A DNA stretch of 52,355 bases from Gammaproteobacteria bacterium (GCA_027459765.1 DAIDHD010000018.1:1-52355); one strand, 5' to 3'. Shown: positions 1 through 9,321, counted from the stretch's first letter. The notes: generated by a model not told the origin, from the letters alone. Made by a program: numbers and translations.

Positions 1-294
1 TCAGGCGCTCTGGCGCTGTGCTGCGCGGGAGCCGACGAAATCGAACGCCGCACGCACCGCGGCGTTCACGTGCGCCACCATCTGGGCGCGTTCCTGGTCG
101 GATACGTAGAAGTTGAAGTCGATGTCATGACGGATGTAGCGGGGCGGCAGGGCATTGAGGGCGACGCAGGCCACGTCGGCGAGCAATTCCGGGTGTCCGG
201 CGAGATTCGGATAGCTCGGCGCCTCGCTCTCGACCCGCTGGAACACGGCCTCCTCGAAGTGATTGTGGACGGAGGTGAAGTGGTATCTGGACAT
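1..294 (-). CDS. ComFB-like late competence development family protein
   Basis: A 97-residue protein, complete in the window: its stop is the first three bases. The central segment with ALNALPPRYIRHDIDFNFY matches the ComFB family pattern, a short conserved region around a Leu-Pro-Pro-Arg-Tyr motif (about residues 47-66). ComFB was named from the Bacillus comF operon; in proteobacteria its biochemical role is unsettled, and homologues have been linked to cyclic-nucleotide signalling. No signal peptide or membrane segment is visible. It is divergent from the exonuclease III gene, with 164 bp between the starts. Family membership is fairly sure; function is not. Confidence 0.8.
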   Translation of the reverse strand: MSRYHFTSVHNHFEEAVFQRVESEAPSYPNLAGHPELLADVACVALNALPPRYIRHDIDFNFYVSDQERAQMVAHVNAAVRAAFDFVGSRAAQRQSA

Positions 295-458
295 GGCGGC
301 TCCTCGGAAATGCCCGGCGTCACCTCCGCAGTGTCGGCGGGCGCCGTCCGCCCTTTAGGACCCGATGAAGCCGGGTGCGCAAGCGCCTATGCGCGCGGGC
401 GCTTCTCGGCCATGATGTGCGCCAGTTCACGGTTTTCGCCGGCGTGCCACCCGACTCG

Positions 459-1253
459 ATGAAGATCTATTCCTGGAACGTCAACGGCATCCGCGCCGTC
501 ATCAAGAAGGGGGTGTTTCAGGCCTTCGTCGCCGAGCACCGGCCGGACGTGCTCTGCCTGCAGGAAACCAAGGCGGAGCGCGGCCAGGTGCAGATCGATC
601 TGCCTGACTACCACGAGTATTGGAACTCGGCGGTTCGCAAGGGCTACTCGGGGACGGCCATCTTCAGCCGTCGCGAACCGCTCGCCGTCACCAACGGCTT
701 TCCGCATGCGTTCGCGCGCCAATTCAGCTTCGCGGACGAGTTGGAAAGGGACAGCGCCGAGGAGGGGCGGGTGATCACCGCGGAGTATCCCGACTTCCAC
801 CTCGTCACCGTCTACACGCCCAACGCCAAGGACGACCTCAGCCGCCTGAAGCTGCGTCACGAGCACTGGGATCCCGCATTCCTGGCTTATTGCCGCTTGC
901 TGGAGAAAAGGAAGCCGGTGATCTTCTGTGGCGATCTGAACGTCGCGCACACCGAACTGGACCTTGCGAACCCGAAGCCGAACCGGGGCAAGAAGGGCTT
1001 CACCGACGAGGAGCGCCGGGGATTCCAGAACTTCATCGACGCGGGGTTCGTCGACACCTTCCGCCTGTTCACCCAGGGCAACGGGCACTATTCGTGGTGG
1101 AGCCACTTCGCCAACGCCCGTGCCCGCAACGTCGGTTGGAGAATCGACTACGTGCTGGTGTCGGCGGCGCTGCGGTCGCGCGTCAAGGCGGCCGAGATCC
1201 ACGCCGATGTCCTGGGCAGCGACCACTGTCCGGTGAGCATCACCCTCGCCTGA
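459..1253 (+). CDS. xthA: exodeoxyribonuclease III (AP endonuclease family)
   Basis: A 264-residue exonuclease III/APE1-family enzyme that cleaves abasic sites and removes nucleotides 3' to 5' in base excision repair. The family motifs appear in order: NVNGIRA near the N terminus, LCLQETK with the metal-binding Glu, GDLNVAH, WRIDYVLVS and the C-terminal GSDHCPVSI with the catalytic Asp-His pair. The frame stays open upstream to about 375, but the ATG at 459 begins the canonical MKIYSWNVNG start and gives the family's usual length. The gene is 39 bp upstream of gph on the same strand and may be cotranscribed with it. Confidence 0.95.
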   Translation: MKIYSWNVNGIRAVIKKGVFQAFVAEHRPDVLCLQETKAERGQVQIDLPDYHEYWNSAVRKGYSGTAIFSRREPLAVTNGFPHAFARQFSFADELERDSAEEGRVITAEYPDFHLVTVYTPNAKDDLSRLKLRHEHWDPAFLAYCRLLEKRKPVIFCGDLNVAHTELDLANPKPNRGKKGFTDEERRGFQNFIDAGFVDTFRLFTQGNGHYSWWSHFANARARNVGWRIDYVLVSAALRSRVKAAEIHADVLGSDHCPVSITLA

Positions 1254-1292
1254 GGGCTCGCTCTTCGTGCGCACTTGCGGCATCGTTGCACC

Positions 1293-2000
1293 ATGACGCG
1301 CTACGCCTGGCGCGGCCGCCCGCTGGCGGCCGTGCTGTTCGATCTGGACGGCACGCTGCTCGACACGGCGGCGGACATCGCGCTCGCCCTGAACCGGGCG
1401 CTGGCCGAGCACGGGCTCGGGCCCCTTGCGCTGGCCGAGGTGCGTCGGCTGATCGGCCGCGGCTCGCCTGCCTTGTTGCGCCGGGCCGCCGAAACGCTGG
1501 GCTGCGTCGCCGACGACGCACGGCAGGGTGCGATGCTCGAGGCCTTCTTCCGGCACTACGGAGAGATGCAGGAGCGCGGGGAGTTCTCCGCGCGCCCGTA
1601 TCCGGGCGCGCGCGAGGCGCTGCAACGGCTGCACGGCGCCGGTCTGAAGACGGCGGTCGTCACCAACAAGCAGCATCGGTTCGCAGCCGGGCTGCTGCAC
1701 GCCCTCGACCTTGCGCCGTGGATCGACGTGGTGGTGGGTGGAGACACCTGCGCACGCCGCAAGCCCGATCCGGAGCCGCTGCGCGTAGCCTGCGAGCGCC
1801 TGGGCGTGTCGCACGCGGGCGCGCTGATGGTCGGCGACTCGGTCAACGACGTGCAGGCGGCGCGCGCCGCGGCGATCCCGGTGGTGTGCGTGCCGTATGG
1901 TTACAACGAGGGCGAGGATCCGCGCGCGCTGCCCTGTGACGCGCTGATCGACTCGCTGGCCGAGCTGCCACGAATTCTCTCGACGGCGGAGGTGTGCTGA
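1293..2000 (+). CDS. gph: phosphoglycolate phosphatase (HAD superfamily)
   Basis: A 235-residue HAD-superfamily phosphatase of the Gph type, which dephosphorylates 2-phosphoglycolate arising from DNA 3'-end repair or photorespiration. Motif I is FDLDGTLLDT near residue 12, motif II is VVTNK, the conserved Lys lies in RRKPDP, and the acidic motif III is VGDSVND. A helical cap domain fills residues about 20-85. I chose the ATG at 1293; a TTG at 1275 would add six unconserved residues. The stop overlaps the start of the next gene by one base (TGATG), so the two are probably translationally coupled. The neighbouring exonuclease III generates 3'-end damage products, a plausible functional link. 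Confidence 0.9.
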   Translation: MTRYAWRGRPLAAVLFDLDGTLLDTAADIALALNRALAEHGLGPLALAEVRRLIGRGSPALLRRAAETLGCVADDARQGAMLEAFFRHYGEMQERGEFSARPYPGAREALQRLHGAGLKTAVVTNKQHRFAAGLLHALDLAPWIDVVVGGDTCARRKPDPEPLRVACERLGVSHAGALMVGDSVNDVQAARAAAIPVVCVPYGYNEGEDPRALPCDALIDSLAELPRILSTAEVC

Positions 2001-3334
2001 TGCTTTCCAGGCTGTCCATGGTTTGTCTGGCGTTCGTTTGCGCCGCCGCGGGAGCGGCCCCGGATGCGCCCCGCGGCGGGTCCCAGGAGGGCTTCGGCGT
2101 CGACGCCCCGCAGTTGGCCGCACCGGGTCCGTGGGCGGTTGGTTTCGAGACTTTGCGACTCGTCGAACCGTCGCAGCCGGACGTGCTCGCCTACGACGCC
2201 GAGCGCCACGCGGCGCCGCTGCGCGACCGGACGCTCGTCGTGGATCTCTGGTACCCGGCCACCGTGAGCGCGGATGCGCCGCGCATGGTGTACTCAGGGA
2301 CCTTGCCCTCGGAGCACGAGACTCCGGTTGCCTTCGAAGTTCGGGGCAGCGCCCAGCGCGGCGCGCCGCCGGCCGGACGCGACTGGCCGCTGGTCATCGT
2401 CTCGCACGGCTATAGCAATCACCCGGCCGCGCTCGCCTGGCTCACCGAGAATCTGGCTTCCAAGGGCTATGTGGTGGCGGCCATCCACCACGAAGACCCG
2501 CCGATCACCGATCGCAGCCGCTTCAGCGGCCCCCTGTTTCGGCGCGGACTCGACATCGCCTTCGTGGCACGGTCGCTGCAGTCCTCGCTCGCCGGATCAC
2601 ATCGCATCGATCCGCAGCGATTGGCGCTGGTCGGGTATTCCATGGGCGGCTACGGTGTGCTCACGGCCGCCGGCGCAGGGCTCGACCCGGCGGGACCGGC
2701 GGTGCGCTTGGTGCCGGGCGGGCTGCTGGCCCCGTTCGCGCGCGGCGGCGCGCGCCGCGACGAGCTGACGGTGCACGGGCTGCGCGCGGTGGTGGCGCTC
2801 GCCCCGGCCGGCGGCGGCTCGCTCGGCGCCTGGGGTGCGGCCGGACTCGCGCAGATCACGGCGCCGCTCCTGCTCATCCAGGGCGATCACGATCACACGG
2901 TGGACTACACCACCGGTGCCCACGCGTTGTTCGAGCAGGCGCTGCACGCCGAACGCTACCTCCTCACCTTGCACGGCGCCGGCCACGCGATCGGGCTCTG
3001 TCCCGCACCGCCGACCATGCGGTCGACCTTGTGGGATCTGTCCTGGTTCGAGGATCCGGTGTGGCGCAAGTCGCGCATCATGGCCATCGAGGCGCATTTC
3101 ATCACCGCCTTTCTCGACCGCTACGTCAAGGACGAGGTGCAGCGTCGCGCCTACCTCGAGGTCCCGGTGCCCGAGGCGGACGACGGCCGATGGCCCGCCG
3201 ATGCTGCGCCCGCCGATTACGGCGCCTACAGTCCCGGCGGTTCGGTGATCACGGTGTGGAAGGGTTTCCAGCGCGGGCAGGCCGTCGGACTGCGCCTCGA
3301 CCACGCCAATCCCGCGGGTTCGCCCGGACCCTGA
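2000..3334 (+). CDS. secreted alpha/beta hydrolase (dienelactone hydrolase / PAF-acetylhydrolase-like)
   Basis: A 444-residue secreted hydrolase. Residues 1-20 form a signal peptide ending at a likely AGA-AP site. The fold is alpha/beta hydrolase: a VSHGYSNH oxyanion-region strand near residue 140, the nucleophile elbow GYSMGG near residue 214, an acid in QGDHDHTVD, and the histidine in HGAGHAIG. The arrangement resembles predicted dienelactone hydrolases and PAF-acetylhydrolase-like lipases. The substrate cannot be inferred. Its start overlaps the gph stop by one base. The gene converges with the transporter operon; a 9-bp inverted repeat follows its stop. Confidence 0.8.
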   Translation: MLSRLSMVCLAFVCAAAGAAPDAPRGGSQEGFGVDAPQLAAPGPWAVGFETLRLVEPSQPDVLAYDAERHAAPLRDRTLVVDLWYPATVSADAPRMVYSGTLPSEHETPVAFEVRGSAQRGAPPAGRDWPLVIVSHGYSNHPAALAWLTENLASKGYVVAAIHHEDPPITDRSRFSGPLFRRGLDIAFVARSLQSSLAGSHRIDPQRLALVGYSMGGYGVLTAAGAGLDPAGPAVRLVPGGLLAPFARGGARRDELTVHGLRAVVALAPAGGGSLGAWGAAGLAQITAPLLLIQGDHDHTVDYTTGAHALFEQALHAERYLLTLHGAGHAIGLCPAPPTMRSTLWDLSWFEDPVWRKSRIMAIEAHFITAFLDRYVKDEVQRRAYLEVPVPEADDGRWPADAAPADYGAYSPGGSVITVWKGFQRGQAVGLRLDHANPAGSPGP

Positions 3335-3338
3335 CCCT

Positions 3339-3373
3339 GCGGGCTCGGCTGCGGCCAAGCGCGTCGAGCCCGC
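3339..3373. terminator. inverted repeat between convergent genes
   Basis: GCGGGCTCG (3339-3347) pairs perfectly with CGAGCCCGC (3365-3373) around a 17-nt loop. It lies between the stops of the hydrolase gene and the Pot-type permease gene, which converge. There is no U-run on either strand, so it is at best a weak or factor-assisted bidirectional terminator. Confidence 0.35.
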
Positions 3374-4222
3374 TCAGCGTCGTCGGCGAATCAACGCCAG
3401 CGCGAGTGCGCCGGACACGACCATCAGCAGCAGACTGACCGCATTCAGCACGGGCGTGGCGCCCTCGCGCATGCGTCCGTACATCATCACCGTCAGCGGC
3501 GCGTCGTTGCCCACCAGCATGAGTGTGGTGTTGAAGTCGGCGAAGGACATCAGAAAGGAGACCGCGGCCGAGCCGAACAGTGCCGGGCGCAGGTAGGGCA
3601 ACAGGATGGTGCGCAACACCGCTGCGCGCGTCGCGCCGAGGTTCAGCGCTGCCTCTTCCAGGGTGCGGTCGAAGCGGCGCAGGCGCGCGGCGAGCGTCAG
3701 TGTCGCGACGGTTGCGATGAAGGAGAACTGGCCGAGCACCACCAACGTCAGGCCGGGGCGCAGGAAATCGAGGTCCCAGCCGAGAAGGTCCTCGCCGAAG
3801 TCGGCGAGCCGGCTGGCGAAGGCGAGTATCGAGATGCCGAGGATGACGCCCGGAATGACCAGGGGCGCGAGCATGAGCACGGACAGCAACCGCTTGCCCG
3901 GAAAGCGGGCCCGCTCCAGGAGGAAGGCGTTGGCGAGTCCGACGCCGACGGACAGCACGGTGACCCACGCCGCCACCACGCAGCTCGTGCCGATGCTCGC
4001 CAGCAATTCGCCGTCCTGGAACAGGCCGACACGGCCCGTCGCGGCGTTGCCGAAGAACCAGTCGAGCGTGACGCCCCGCCAGGGCGGGGCAGGGTAGGGC
4101 GCGTCGTTGAACGCGAACACGGCCACCACCACCAGCGGCAGGAACAGGAACGCCAGAAAGGCGGCGACGTAGAGTGCCGTGGAGGCGCGCAGCCAGACGG
4201 GCCTCGGCAGCGAGGGGATCAT
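3374..4222 (-). CDS. ABC transporter permease, PotC type
   Basis: A 282-residue inner-membrane permease of the spermidine/putrescine (PotC) family. About six hydrophobic segments are visible, the first at residues 15-35. The cytoplasmic EAA loop that docks on the ATPase reads EEAALNLGATRAAVLRTILLP near residues 165-185. The ATG at 4222 overlaps the preceding permease stop by four bases (ATGA), indicating translational coupling; longer upstream starts would run inside that gene. It is the last gene of a four-gene importer operon. The substrate is inferred only from family resemblance. Confidence 0.9.
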   Translation of the reverse strand: MIPSLPRPVWLRASTALYVAAFLAFLFLPLVVVAVFAFNDAPYPAPPWRGVTLDWFFGNAATGRVGLFQDGELLASIGTSCVVAAWVTVLSVGVGLANAFLLERARFPGKRLLSVLMLAPLVIPGVILGISILAFASRLADFGEDLLGWDLDFLRPGLTLVVLGQFSFIATVATLTLAARLRRFDRTLEEAALNLGATRAAVLRTILLPYLRPALFGSAAVSFLMSFADFNTTLMLVGNDAPLTVMMYGRMREGATPVLNAVSLLLMVVSGALALALIRRRR

Positions 4223-5100
4223 GAGCGCTGCATGACCTCGCCGAATCTCTGGCCAGTCGCCCGCAGACCGAGGATCACCAGTGCGGTCGACAGCGCGAGC
4301 AGCAGGAATCCGAAGGCGGCACCCTGTTCCCAGTTGAAGCGCGTGATGAACTGGGTGTAGATCTGCTCGGTGAACCACTGCGAGTTCTTGCCGCCGAGCA
4401 GCGTCGGGGTGAGATAGTTGCCCAGAGTCAGCATGAACACGATGATGCAACCCGCGGTGATCCCCGGAGCCGCGTGCGGCACCACGATGGTGCGCAGGAT
4501 CGTCCCGCCGCCCGCGCCGAGGTCGTAAGCCGCTTCGATGAGCGAATCATCGAGGCTCTCCAGGCTCGAAACCAGCGGTATCAGCATGAACAGCATCGAG
4601 GTGTACACGAGCCCCAGGAGGATGGTGGCGTCGTGGTACAGCAGTTCCGGCGGCGCGGCGGTCAACCCGAGCCGCACCAGCAGCGCGGGCAGCACGCCCG
4701 ATTGACGCAGAAGGATCATCCAGCCGAGCGTGCGCACCGTCTCGCTGACCCAGAAGGGCACGAGGCAGGCCACGAACAGGAACGAACCGGAGCGGCCGCG
4801 CGCGATCTTCGCGATCACCCAGGCGATCGGAAACGACACGAGCAGCGTGAGCGCGGTGGCGAGCACCGACATCACGGCCGTGCGCAGGAACACGTGCCAG
4901 TACAGCGGCTCGCGGAAGAACGTCGCGTATTGCGCCAGGCTCGGCGCGTACTGGCGCGCGCCGACGCGCTCGCGAAAGGACAGGATGGCGAGGTCGACGT
5001 GCGGCAGAACGATCAGCAGCGTGATCCAGAGCAGTGCCGGCGCGAGCAGCAGTGCGAGACCGATGCCTGCGCCGATGCGTCCGGTCGCGCGCTCAGCCAT
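4219..5100 (-). CDS. ABC transporter permease, PotB type
   Basis: A 293-residue inner-membrane permease, partner of the PotC-type subunit. It has a first membrane segment at residues 13-33, about six in all, and an EAA loop reading EAAYDLGAGGGTILRTIVVP. PotB-type length and membrane layout are normal. The start at 5100 lies eight bases inside the end of the ATPase gene, and the stop overlaps the next permease by four bases, so the operon appears tightly coupled at the translational level. Confidence 0.9.
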   Translation of the reverse strand: MAERATGRIGAGIGLALLLAPALLWITLLIVLPHVDLAILSFRERVGARQYAPSLAQYATFFREPLYWHVFLRTAVMSVLATALTLLVSFPIAWVIAKIARGRSGSFLFVACLVPFWVSETVRTLGWMILLRQSGVLPALLVRLGLTAAPPELLYHDATILLGLVYTSMLFMLIPLVSSLESLDDSLIEAAYDLGAGGGTILRTIVVPHAAPGITAGCIIVFMLTLGNYLTPTLLGGKNSQWFTEQIYTQFITRFNWEQGAAFGFLLLALSTALVILGLRATGQRFGEVMQRS

Positions 5101-6214
5101 GCGCGGCCGCCGCCTCGGACGCGCGGGCCTGGAAACAGGCCGCCCGGGCCGGATCGAAGCTGAACAGCACCGATTCTCCGGGCTTGAGGTCGGCGAACCG
5201 CCCGGTCTGCGGCAGAGCGATGCGAATCTCGCGTGCGGTACGCTCTTCCGCCACGAGCACGGTCGAATTCGCGCCGTCGAACAGCACGCTGGTCACGCGG
5301 CCGCGGTGTGCGACCGCGTCGGGCGGCAAGTCGCCGGCGTCGCGCGCGAGCGCCGCAACCTCCGGACGGACGAACGCCTCGACCCGGTCGCCGACCGCGA
5401 TGGCGCCCTCGGCGTGCGCCCGGATGCTCCAGCCGTCGTCCGTGGTCACCTCGACCCGTTCGCCGTCGCGAATCGTGGCGCGCCCGGGAATCCGGTTGTT
5501 GGCACCGACGAACGCGGCCACGAACGGAGTTCGCGGCCGGTAATACAATTCCTGCGGCGTACCGACCTGTTCGAAGCGCCCGCCGTTCATCACCGCGACC
5601 CGGTCGGAGAGCACCAGCGCCTCGGACTGGTCGTGCGTGATGTACACGAACGTCGTTCCGAAGGCCGCCTGCAGCTGCTTGAGCTCGATCTTCATGTGTT
5701 CGCGCAGCTTGAGGTCGAGCGCCCCGAGCGGTTCGTCGAGGAGCAGAAGCGTCGGCTCGAGCACCAGGCTGCGTGCAATGGCGACCCGTTGCCGCTGGCC
5801 GCCCGAAAGTTCGTCGACGCGCTTGTGTGCCGCGTGCGCGAGACCGACGCGTTCCAGCATGGCGAGACTGCGTCGGGTGCGCTCCGCGCGCGCGATCCCG
5901 CGCCTCGCCAGCCCGTAGGCCACGTTCTCGCCGACGTTCATCATCGGGAAGAGGGCGAGTTGCTGGAACACCATGTTGACCGGCCGCCGGTTGGGCGCGA
6001 CGCCGCGCATGCTGCGCCCGCCGATGGCGATGTCGCCGGCGTCCGGCGTCACGAAGCCGGCGATCATGCGCAGCAGCGTGGTCTTGCCGCAGCCGGACGG
6101 TCCGAGGATGGAGAAGAATCCGCCGTGCTCGACCGAGAACGAAAGCGAATCGACCGCGGTGTGCTCCGCGAAGCGCTTGACGACGCCGTCCGCGACCAGA
6201 TCCGCCGCGCTCAA
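5093..6214 (-). CDS. ABC transporter ATP-binding protein, PotA type
   Basis: A 373-residue ATPase that powers the Pot-type importer. Walker A is GPSGCGKTT near residue 40, the Q-loop falls in VFQQLALFP, the signature is LSGGQRQR, Walker B is LLLLDEP, and the switch His lies in YITHDQSEA. A C-terminal TOBE-like beta domain occupies about residues 280-370, typical of PotA and other CUT1-like ATPases. The likely start is a TTG at 6214 that overlaps the binding-protein stop (TTGA). The same frame stays open far upstream through that gene, but those codons have no homology, so the longer reading is rejected. Confidence 0.9.
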   Translation of the reverse strand: MSAADLVADGVVKRFAEHTAVDSLSFSVEHGGFFSILGPSGCGKTTLLRMIAGFVTPDAGDIAIGGRSMRGVAPNRRPVNMVFQQLALFPMMNVGENVAYGLARRGIARAERTRRSLAMLERVGLAHAAHKRVDELSGGQRQRVAIARSLVLEPTLLLLDEPLGALDLKLREHMKIELKQLQAAFGTTFVYITHDQSEALVLSDRVAVMNGGRFEQVGTPQELYYRPRTPFVAAFVGANNRIPGRATIRDGERVEVTTDDGWSIRAHAEGAIAVGDRVEAFVRPEVAALARDAGDLPPDAVAHRGRVTSVLFDGANSTVLVAEERTAREIRIALPQTGRFADLKPGESVLFSFDPARAACFQARASEAAAAHG

Positions 6215-7275
6215 TTGGCCGCCTTCACGCGGTCGAGCACCTTGCCCTCCATCTCCTCGAGTCCCGGCGGTATCGCCGGATACCAGTGGATGGCGCGCAG
6301 CGCCGCGTCCGGAAAACTCGCCGCGAATTGCGCCTTCAGCTTCGGATCCGTGAAAGGCCCGGTGCCGACCGCGGCGGAGAAGCTGCCCACCGAGCGGATC
6401 ACGCGTGCGGCGTTGGCCGGGCGCATGACGAAGTTGATCCAGGCGTATGCGGCGGCGTCGTTGCGGCCGCGCGCCGGCAGCGCGAAGGTGTCTATCCAGC
6501 CGAGAGCGCCGGAGCGGGGCACGACGTACTGGATGTCCGGATTCTCGCGGTTGAGCTTCCAGCCCCCCGTGTCCCACATCATCGCCGCCGCCACCTCGCC
6601 CGAACGGAAGCCGTTGAGGAGTTGATCCTTGTTGTCGTAGTAGAACTTCACGTTGGGCTTGCACGCGATCAGCCTGGCGCCGACCTCGTCCATGAGCGCC
6701 TGGTAGGCCGCCGGCTGGCCGTACAGCGCGAATGGATCCTTGCCCATGCCGAAGGCGAAACCCATCAGCAGCGGACGCCGCAGGCGCATCGAGGTCTTGC
6801 CCCTGAGTTCCGGGCGGCAGAGGTCGAGATAGTCGCCGACGTGGGCGATTCTGGTGTTGACCACCAGACCGTCCGTCCCCCACAGATAGGGAAGCGCGTA
6901 AACCTGTCCGTCGAGGGTCGCGTTGCGCTTCACCACGTCGAGCAGCGCGGGCTGAAACTGGCCGAGCTTCACCTTGGAGTAGTCGATGGGCTTGTAGACG
7001 CCGAACTCGCGCTGCACGGACACGATCCGGTCCTGCGACGGCTGGGCGAGGTCGTAGCCGGCGCCGCCCGTCGCACGCAGCTTCGAGATCATCTCCTCGT
7101 TGTTGGAGAGCGTCACCTCGACGTCGATGCCGGTCTCCTTCTTGAAATCGGCCACGAGATCGGGTGGCACGTAGTCCGCCCAGGTGATGATCCGCAGTTT
7201 CGAGGAAGCCGCGAGCGCGCCATCGACGCCCGTCAGGCACAGACACAAGGCGGCAAGGCCGAAGATCTTTCTCAT
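6211..7275 (-). CDS. periplasmic substrate-binding protein, PotD type
   Basis: A 354-residue periplasmic binding protein of the spermidine/putrescine family. It has a signal peptide (MRKIFGLAALCLCL..., cleavage after ALA near residue 22). The PotD-like opening RIITWADYVPPDLV is followed by FKKETGIDVEV, the YDLAQPSQD loop, PYLWGTDGLV near the ligand pocket, and GWIDTFALP, all typical of polyamine binders. It is first in a four-gene operon with the ATPase and two permeases. The ligand could be a polyamine or a related cationic or opine-like compound. An amine oxidase of the PuuB type is encoded at 14742-16043, which fits but does not prove polyamine use. Confidence 0.88.
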   Translation of the reverse strand: MRKIFGLAALCLCLTGVDGALAASSKLRIITWADYVPPDLVADFKKETGIDVEVTLSNNEEMISKLRATGGAGYDLAQPSQDRIVSVQREFGVYKPIDYSKVKLGQFQPALLDVVKRNATLDGQVYALPYLWGTDGLVVNTRIAHVGDYLDLCRPELRGKTSMRLRRPLLMGFAFGMGKDPFALYGQPAAYQALMDEVGARLIACKPNVKFYYDNKDQLLNGFRSGEVAAAMMWDTGGWKLNRENPDIQYVVPRSGALGWIDTFALPARGRNDAAAYAWINFVMRPANAARVIRSVGSFSAAVGTGPFTDPKLKAQFAASFPDAALRAIHWYPAIPPGLEEMEGKVLDRVKAAN

Positions 7276-7375
7276 CGCATCCCCCAACGATCGCAGGCAA
7301 CCCGCGGCGGCGTTGCCGGTGGGCGTCAAGGCTAGCACAACCCCGGCCAAGCGCCGATCGCTGCGCGCGGCCCGA

Positions 7376-8467
7376 TCAGGGCACGATGGTCGTGAACACG
7401 TACACGGCGAACACGACCAGCAGCGCGACGCCGTGCAGGACGATGGTGCGTCCGGTGCGCAGGGCGAGCGCCAGCACGAACAGCGCCAGCAGCATCAGCA
7501 CGGAACCGCGTCCGTCGATGCCGAGCGTGAGCGGCCGGTGCGTGGCCAGTGAGGCCGCGCTCACCGCCGGAATGGTCAGGCCGATGCTGGCGAGCGCCGA
7601 ACCAAGCGCCAGATTGAGGCTCGTCTGCAGACGGTTCGCGATCGCGGCGCGCAGCGCCGCCACCGCCTCCGGCAGCAGGACGATGCCGGCGATCAAGACA
7701 CCGACCACCGCGTCCGGCGCGCCGGCGCGCGTGACGGCTGCCTCGAGCTCGGGAGCCAGCTTCTTCGCGAGCGCCACCACCAGCACCAGGCAGACCAGGA
7801 GCAGGGCCGCCGACGCCACCGCCATCCGCCCGGACGGCGGTGACGAGTCGGCGTGCGGATCGTCCCCGGCGGCGTCCAGGAAGTAGCCGCGGTGGCGAAC
7901 CGCCTGGGTGAAGACGAAGGCCGAATAGACCAGCAGCGATACCACCGCGATCATCGCGAGCTGGGAAGCCGAGTAGAACGGGCCGGGTGCGGTGGTGGTG
8001 AAGTTCGGGAACACCAGCGTGAGCACCGAGATCACCGCCAGCGCCGTGAGCGCCGCGCTCGCGCCGTCGAGCGAGAAGGACTGCTCATGGTGAGCGAGAC
8101 CGCCGGCAAGCAGGCAAGCGCCGACGATGCCGGTGAGGATGAGCATCACCGCCGCGAATACCGTGTCGCGGGCGAGGGCCGTCGCCTGCTCGCCGCCCGC
8201 GATCATCAGCGAGACGATGAGCGCGACCTCGATCAAGGTCACCGCCAGCGCGAGCACGAGCGTGCCGAAAGGTTCGCCCACGCGGTGTGCGACCACCTCG
8301 GCGTGATGCACGGCGGCGAACACGCTGCCGACGATGGCGATCACGACCGCGACGAAGTACCAACCCGCCGCTCCTGCCAGCGAGCCGATCAGCACCAGGG
8401 TGGCGAGTGCCGGCGCCGCGATCGTCCAGGCGGGCGGCGCCTCGGCGCCCGCACGAGCCGGCGGCAT
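7376..8467 (-). CDS. chaA: calcium/proton antiporter, ChaA type (CaCA superfamily)
   Basis: A 363-residue membrane antiporter with about eleven hydrophobic helices. Both CaCA alpha-repeats are present: GEPFGTLVLALAVTLIEVAL in the first half and LPEAVAALRAAIANRLQTSL followed by GSALASIGLTIP in the second, each with the conserved acidic residue that binds Ca2+ or Na+. Length matches E. coli ChaA. An acidic, His-containing loop lies between the halves (DAAGDDPHADSS). The start ATG at 8467 overlaps the stop of the upstream HDOD gene by one base, so the antiporter may be coupled to it. The product probably exports Ca2+, Na+ or K+ from the cytoplasm. Confidence 0.88.
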   Translation of the reverse strand: MPPARAGAEAPPAWTIAAPALATLVLIGSLAGAAGWYFVAVVIAIVGSVFAAVHHAEVVAHRVGEPFGTLVLALAVTLIEVALIVSLMIAGGEQATALARDTVFAAVMLILTGIVGACLLAGGLAHHEQSFSLDGASAALTALAVISVLTLVFPNFTTTAPGPFYSASQLAMIAVVSLLVYSAFVFTQAVRHRGYFLDAAGDDPHADSSPPSGRMAVASAALLLVCLVLVVALAKKLAPELEAAVTRAGAPDAVVGVLIAGIVLLPEAVAALRAAIANRLQTSLNLALGSALASIGLTIPAVSAASLATHRPLTLGIDGRGSVLMLLALFVLALALRTGRTIVLHGVALLVVFAVYVFTTIVP

Positions 8468-9321
8468 CAGCGCAGGGCCTCGCGGATGCCCGCCACGCGC
8501 CGCTCGGCCTCGGCGAGGATGATGAAGCACTCGTCGTGGGCGAGGCCGGTGCTCAGGAATGCGTTGATGCCCTCGGTGGCGAGCGTGCGCGGTTCGGGCG
8601 TGGCGAGCGCGTCGGCGAGGACGAGGCTCGCGATCAGCACGTCGGTGAGCGACGCCTGGTGCTTCCAGCGCCTCTCGTAGTCGCGCTGATCGCCCACCGC
8701 CTCGCACATCTCCTCGGGGAACCCCCAGTTCTCGAGCACCGCCTTGCCGATGGATGCCTGCCACCCCTGCACCAGTTCGAGCCAGGGTGCGTTGGAGGCG
8801 ATTTCCGGAACTTCGCCGACGACACGCGCGAGCACGTACAGCCGGCCGATTCCGTGCAAAAGCCCGGTGAGGAATGCCGATTCCGGATTCACCTTGGTGC
8901 GTCGTGCCACCAGTTGGCTCATGCACGCGACCGTCACGCTCTCGTTCCAGAGTTCGGTGAGCGGCTTGACGATGGGGCGCATCGAGGGATCGCCCTGCAG
9001 CTGCTGCAGGGCATAGGACATGGCGATGCCGCGCACCATCTGGTAGCCGAGCCGGGTGATGGCCGCGCGCAGGTCGAGCACCGGCTTGCCGGCCGTGTTG
9101 AATGCCGCCGAGTTCGCGGTCTGCAACAGCCGGGCCGCGAGTCGCGGCTCGAGGCCCACCGCGGTCACCGCCCGATCGGCGGTGATGTTGGGATCGTCGA
9201 GCGCGCGGCTGATGCGCACCACCACGTTGGGGAAGCACGGCAGGTCGACCGTGCCGCGAGACAGCTCCTCGGCGAGCCTTTCCAGGAAGCCGAGCGCCGC
9301 GGTCCTCTCCTCGGGCGTCAC
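8467..9321 (-). CDS. HDOD domain signalling protein (HD motif lost)
   Basis: A 284-residue protein made almost entirely of one HDOD domain (residues about 20-220), a non-catalytic relative of HD phosphohydrolases found in bacterial signalling and motility proteins. Family signs are PCFPNVVVRISRALDDPNI, the LLQTANSAAF segment and GLLHGIGRLYVLA. The usual His-Asp pair reads His-Gly here (LLHGIG), so metal-dependent hydrolysis is unlikely. No partner domain is attached. It overlaps the antiporter gene by one base. A second HDOD protein lies at 20380-21192. Its target is unknown. Confidence 0.85.
   Translation of the reverse strand: MTPEERTAALGFLERLAEELSRGTVDLPCFPNVVVRISRALDDPNITADRAVTAVGLEPRLAARLLQTANSAAFNTAGKPVLDLRAAITRLGYQMVRGIAMSYALQQLQGDPSMRPIVKPLTELWNESVTVACMSQLVARRTKVNPESAFLTGLLHGIGRLYVLARVVGEVPEIASNAPWLELVQGWQASIGKAVLENWGFPEEMCEAVGDQRDYERRWKHQASLTDVLIASLVLADALATPEPRTLATEGINAFLSTGLAHDECFIILAEAERRVAGIREALR

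Noticed and set aside
387-2123. 578-codon minus-strand frame opposite xthA and gph
   Set aside because: It crosses two well-supported genes, has biased Arg/Val/His composition, and shows no family motif or ribosome site.
6215-7300. Upstream extension of the PotA-type frame through the binding-protein gene
   Set aside because: The extension is low-complexity and unlike any ATPase; the Walker A spacing fits the TTG at 6214.
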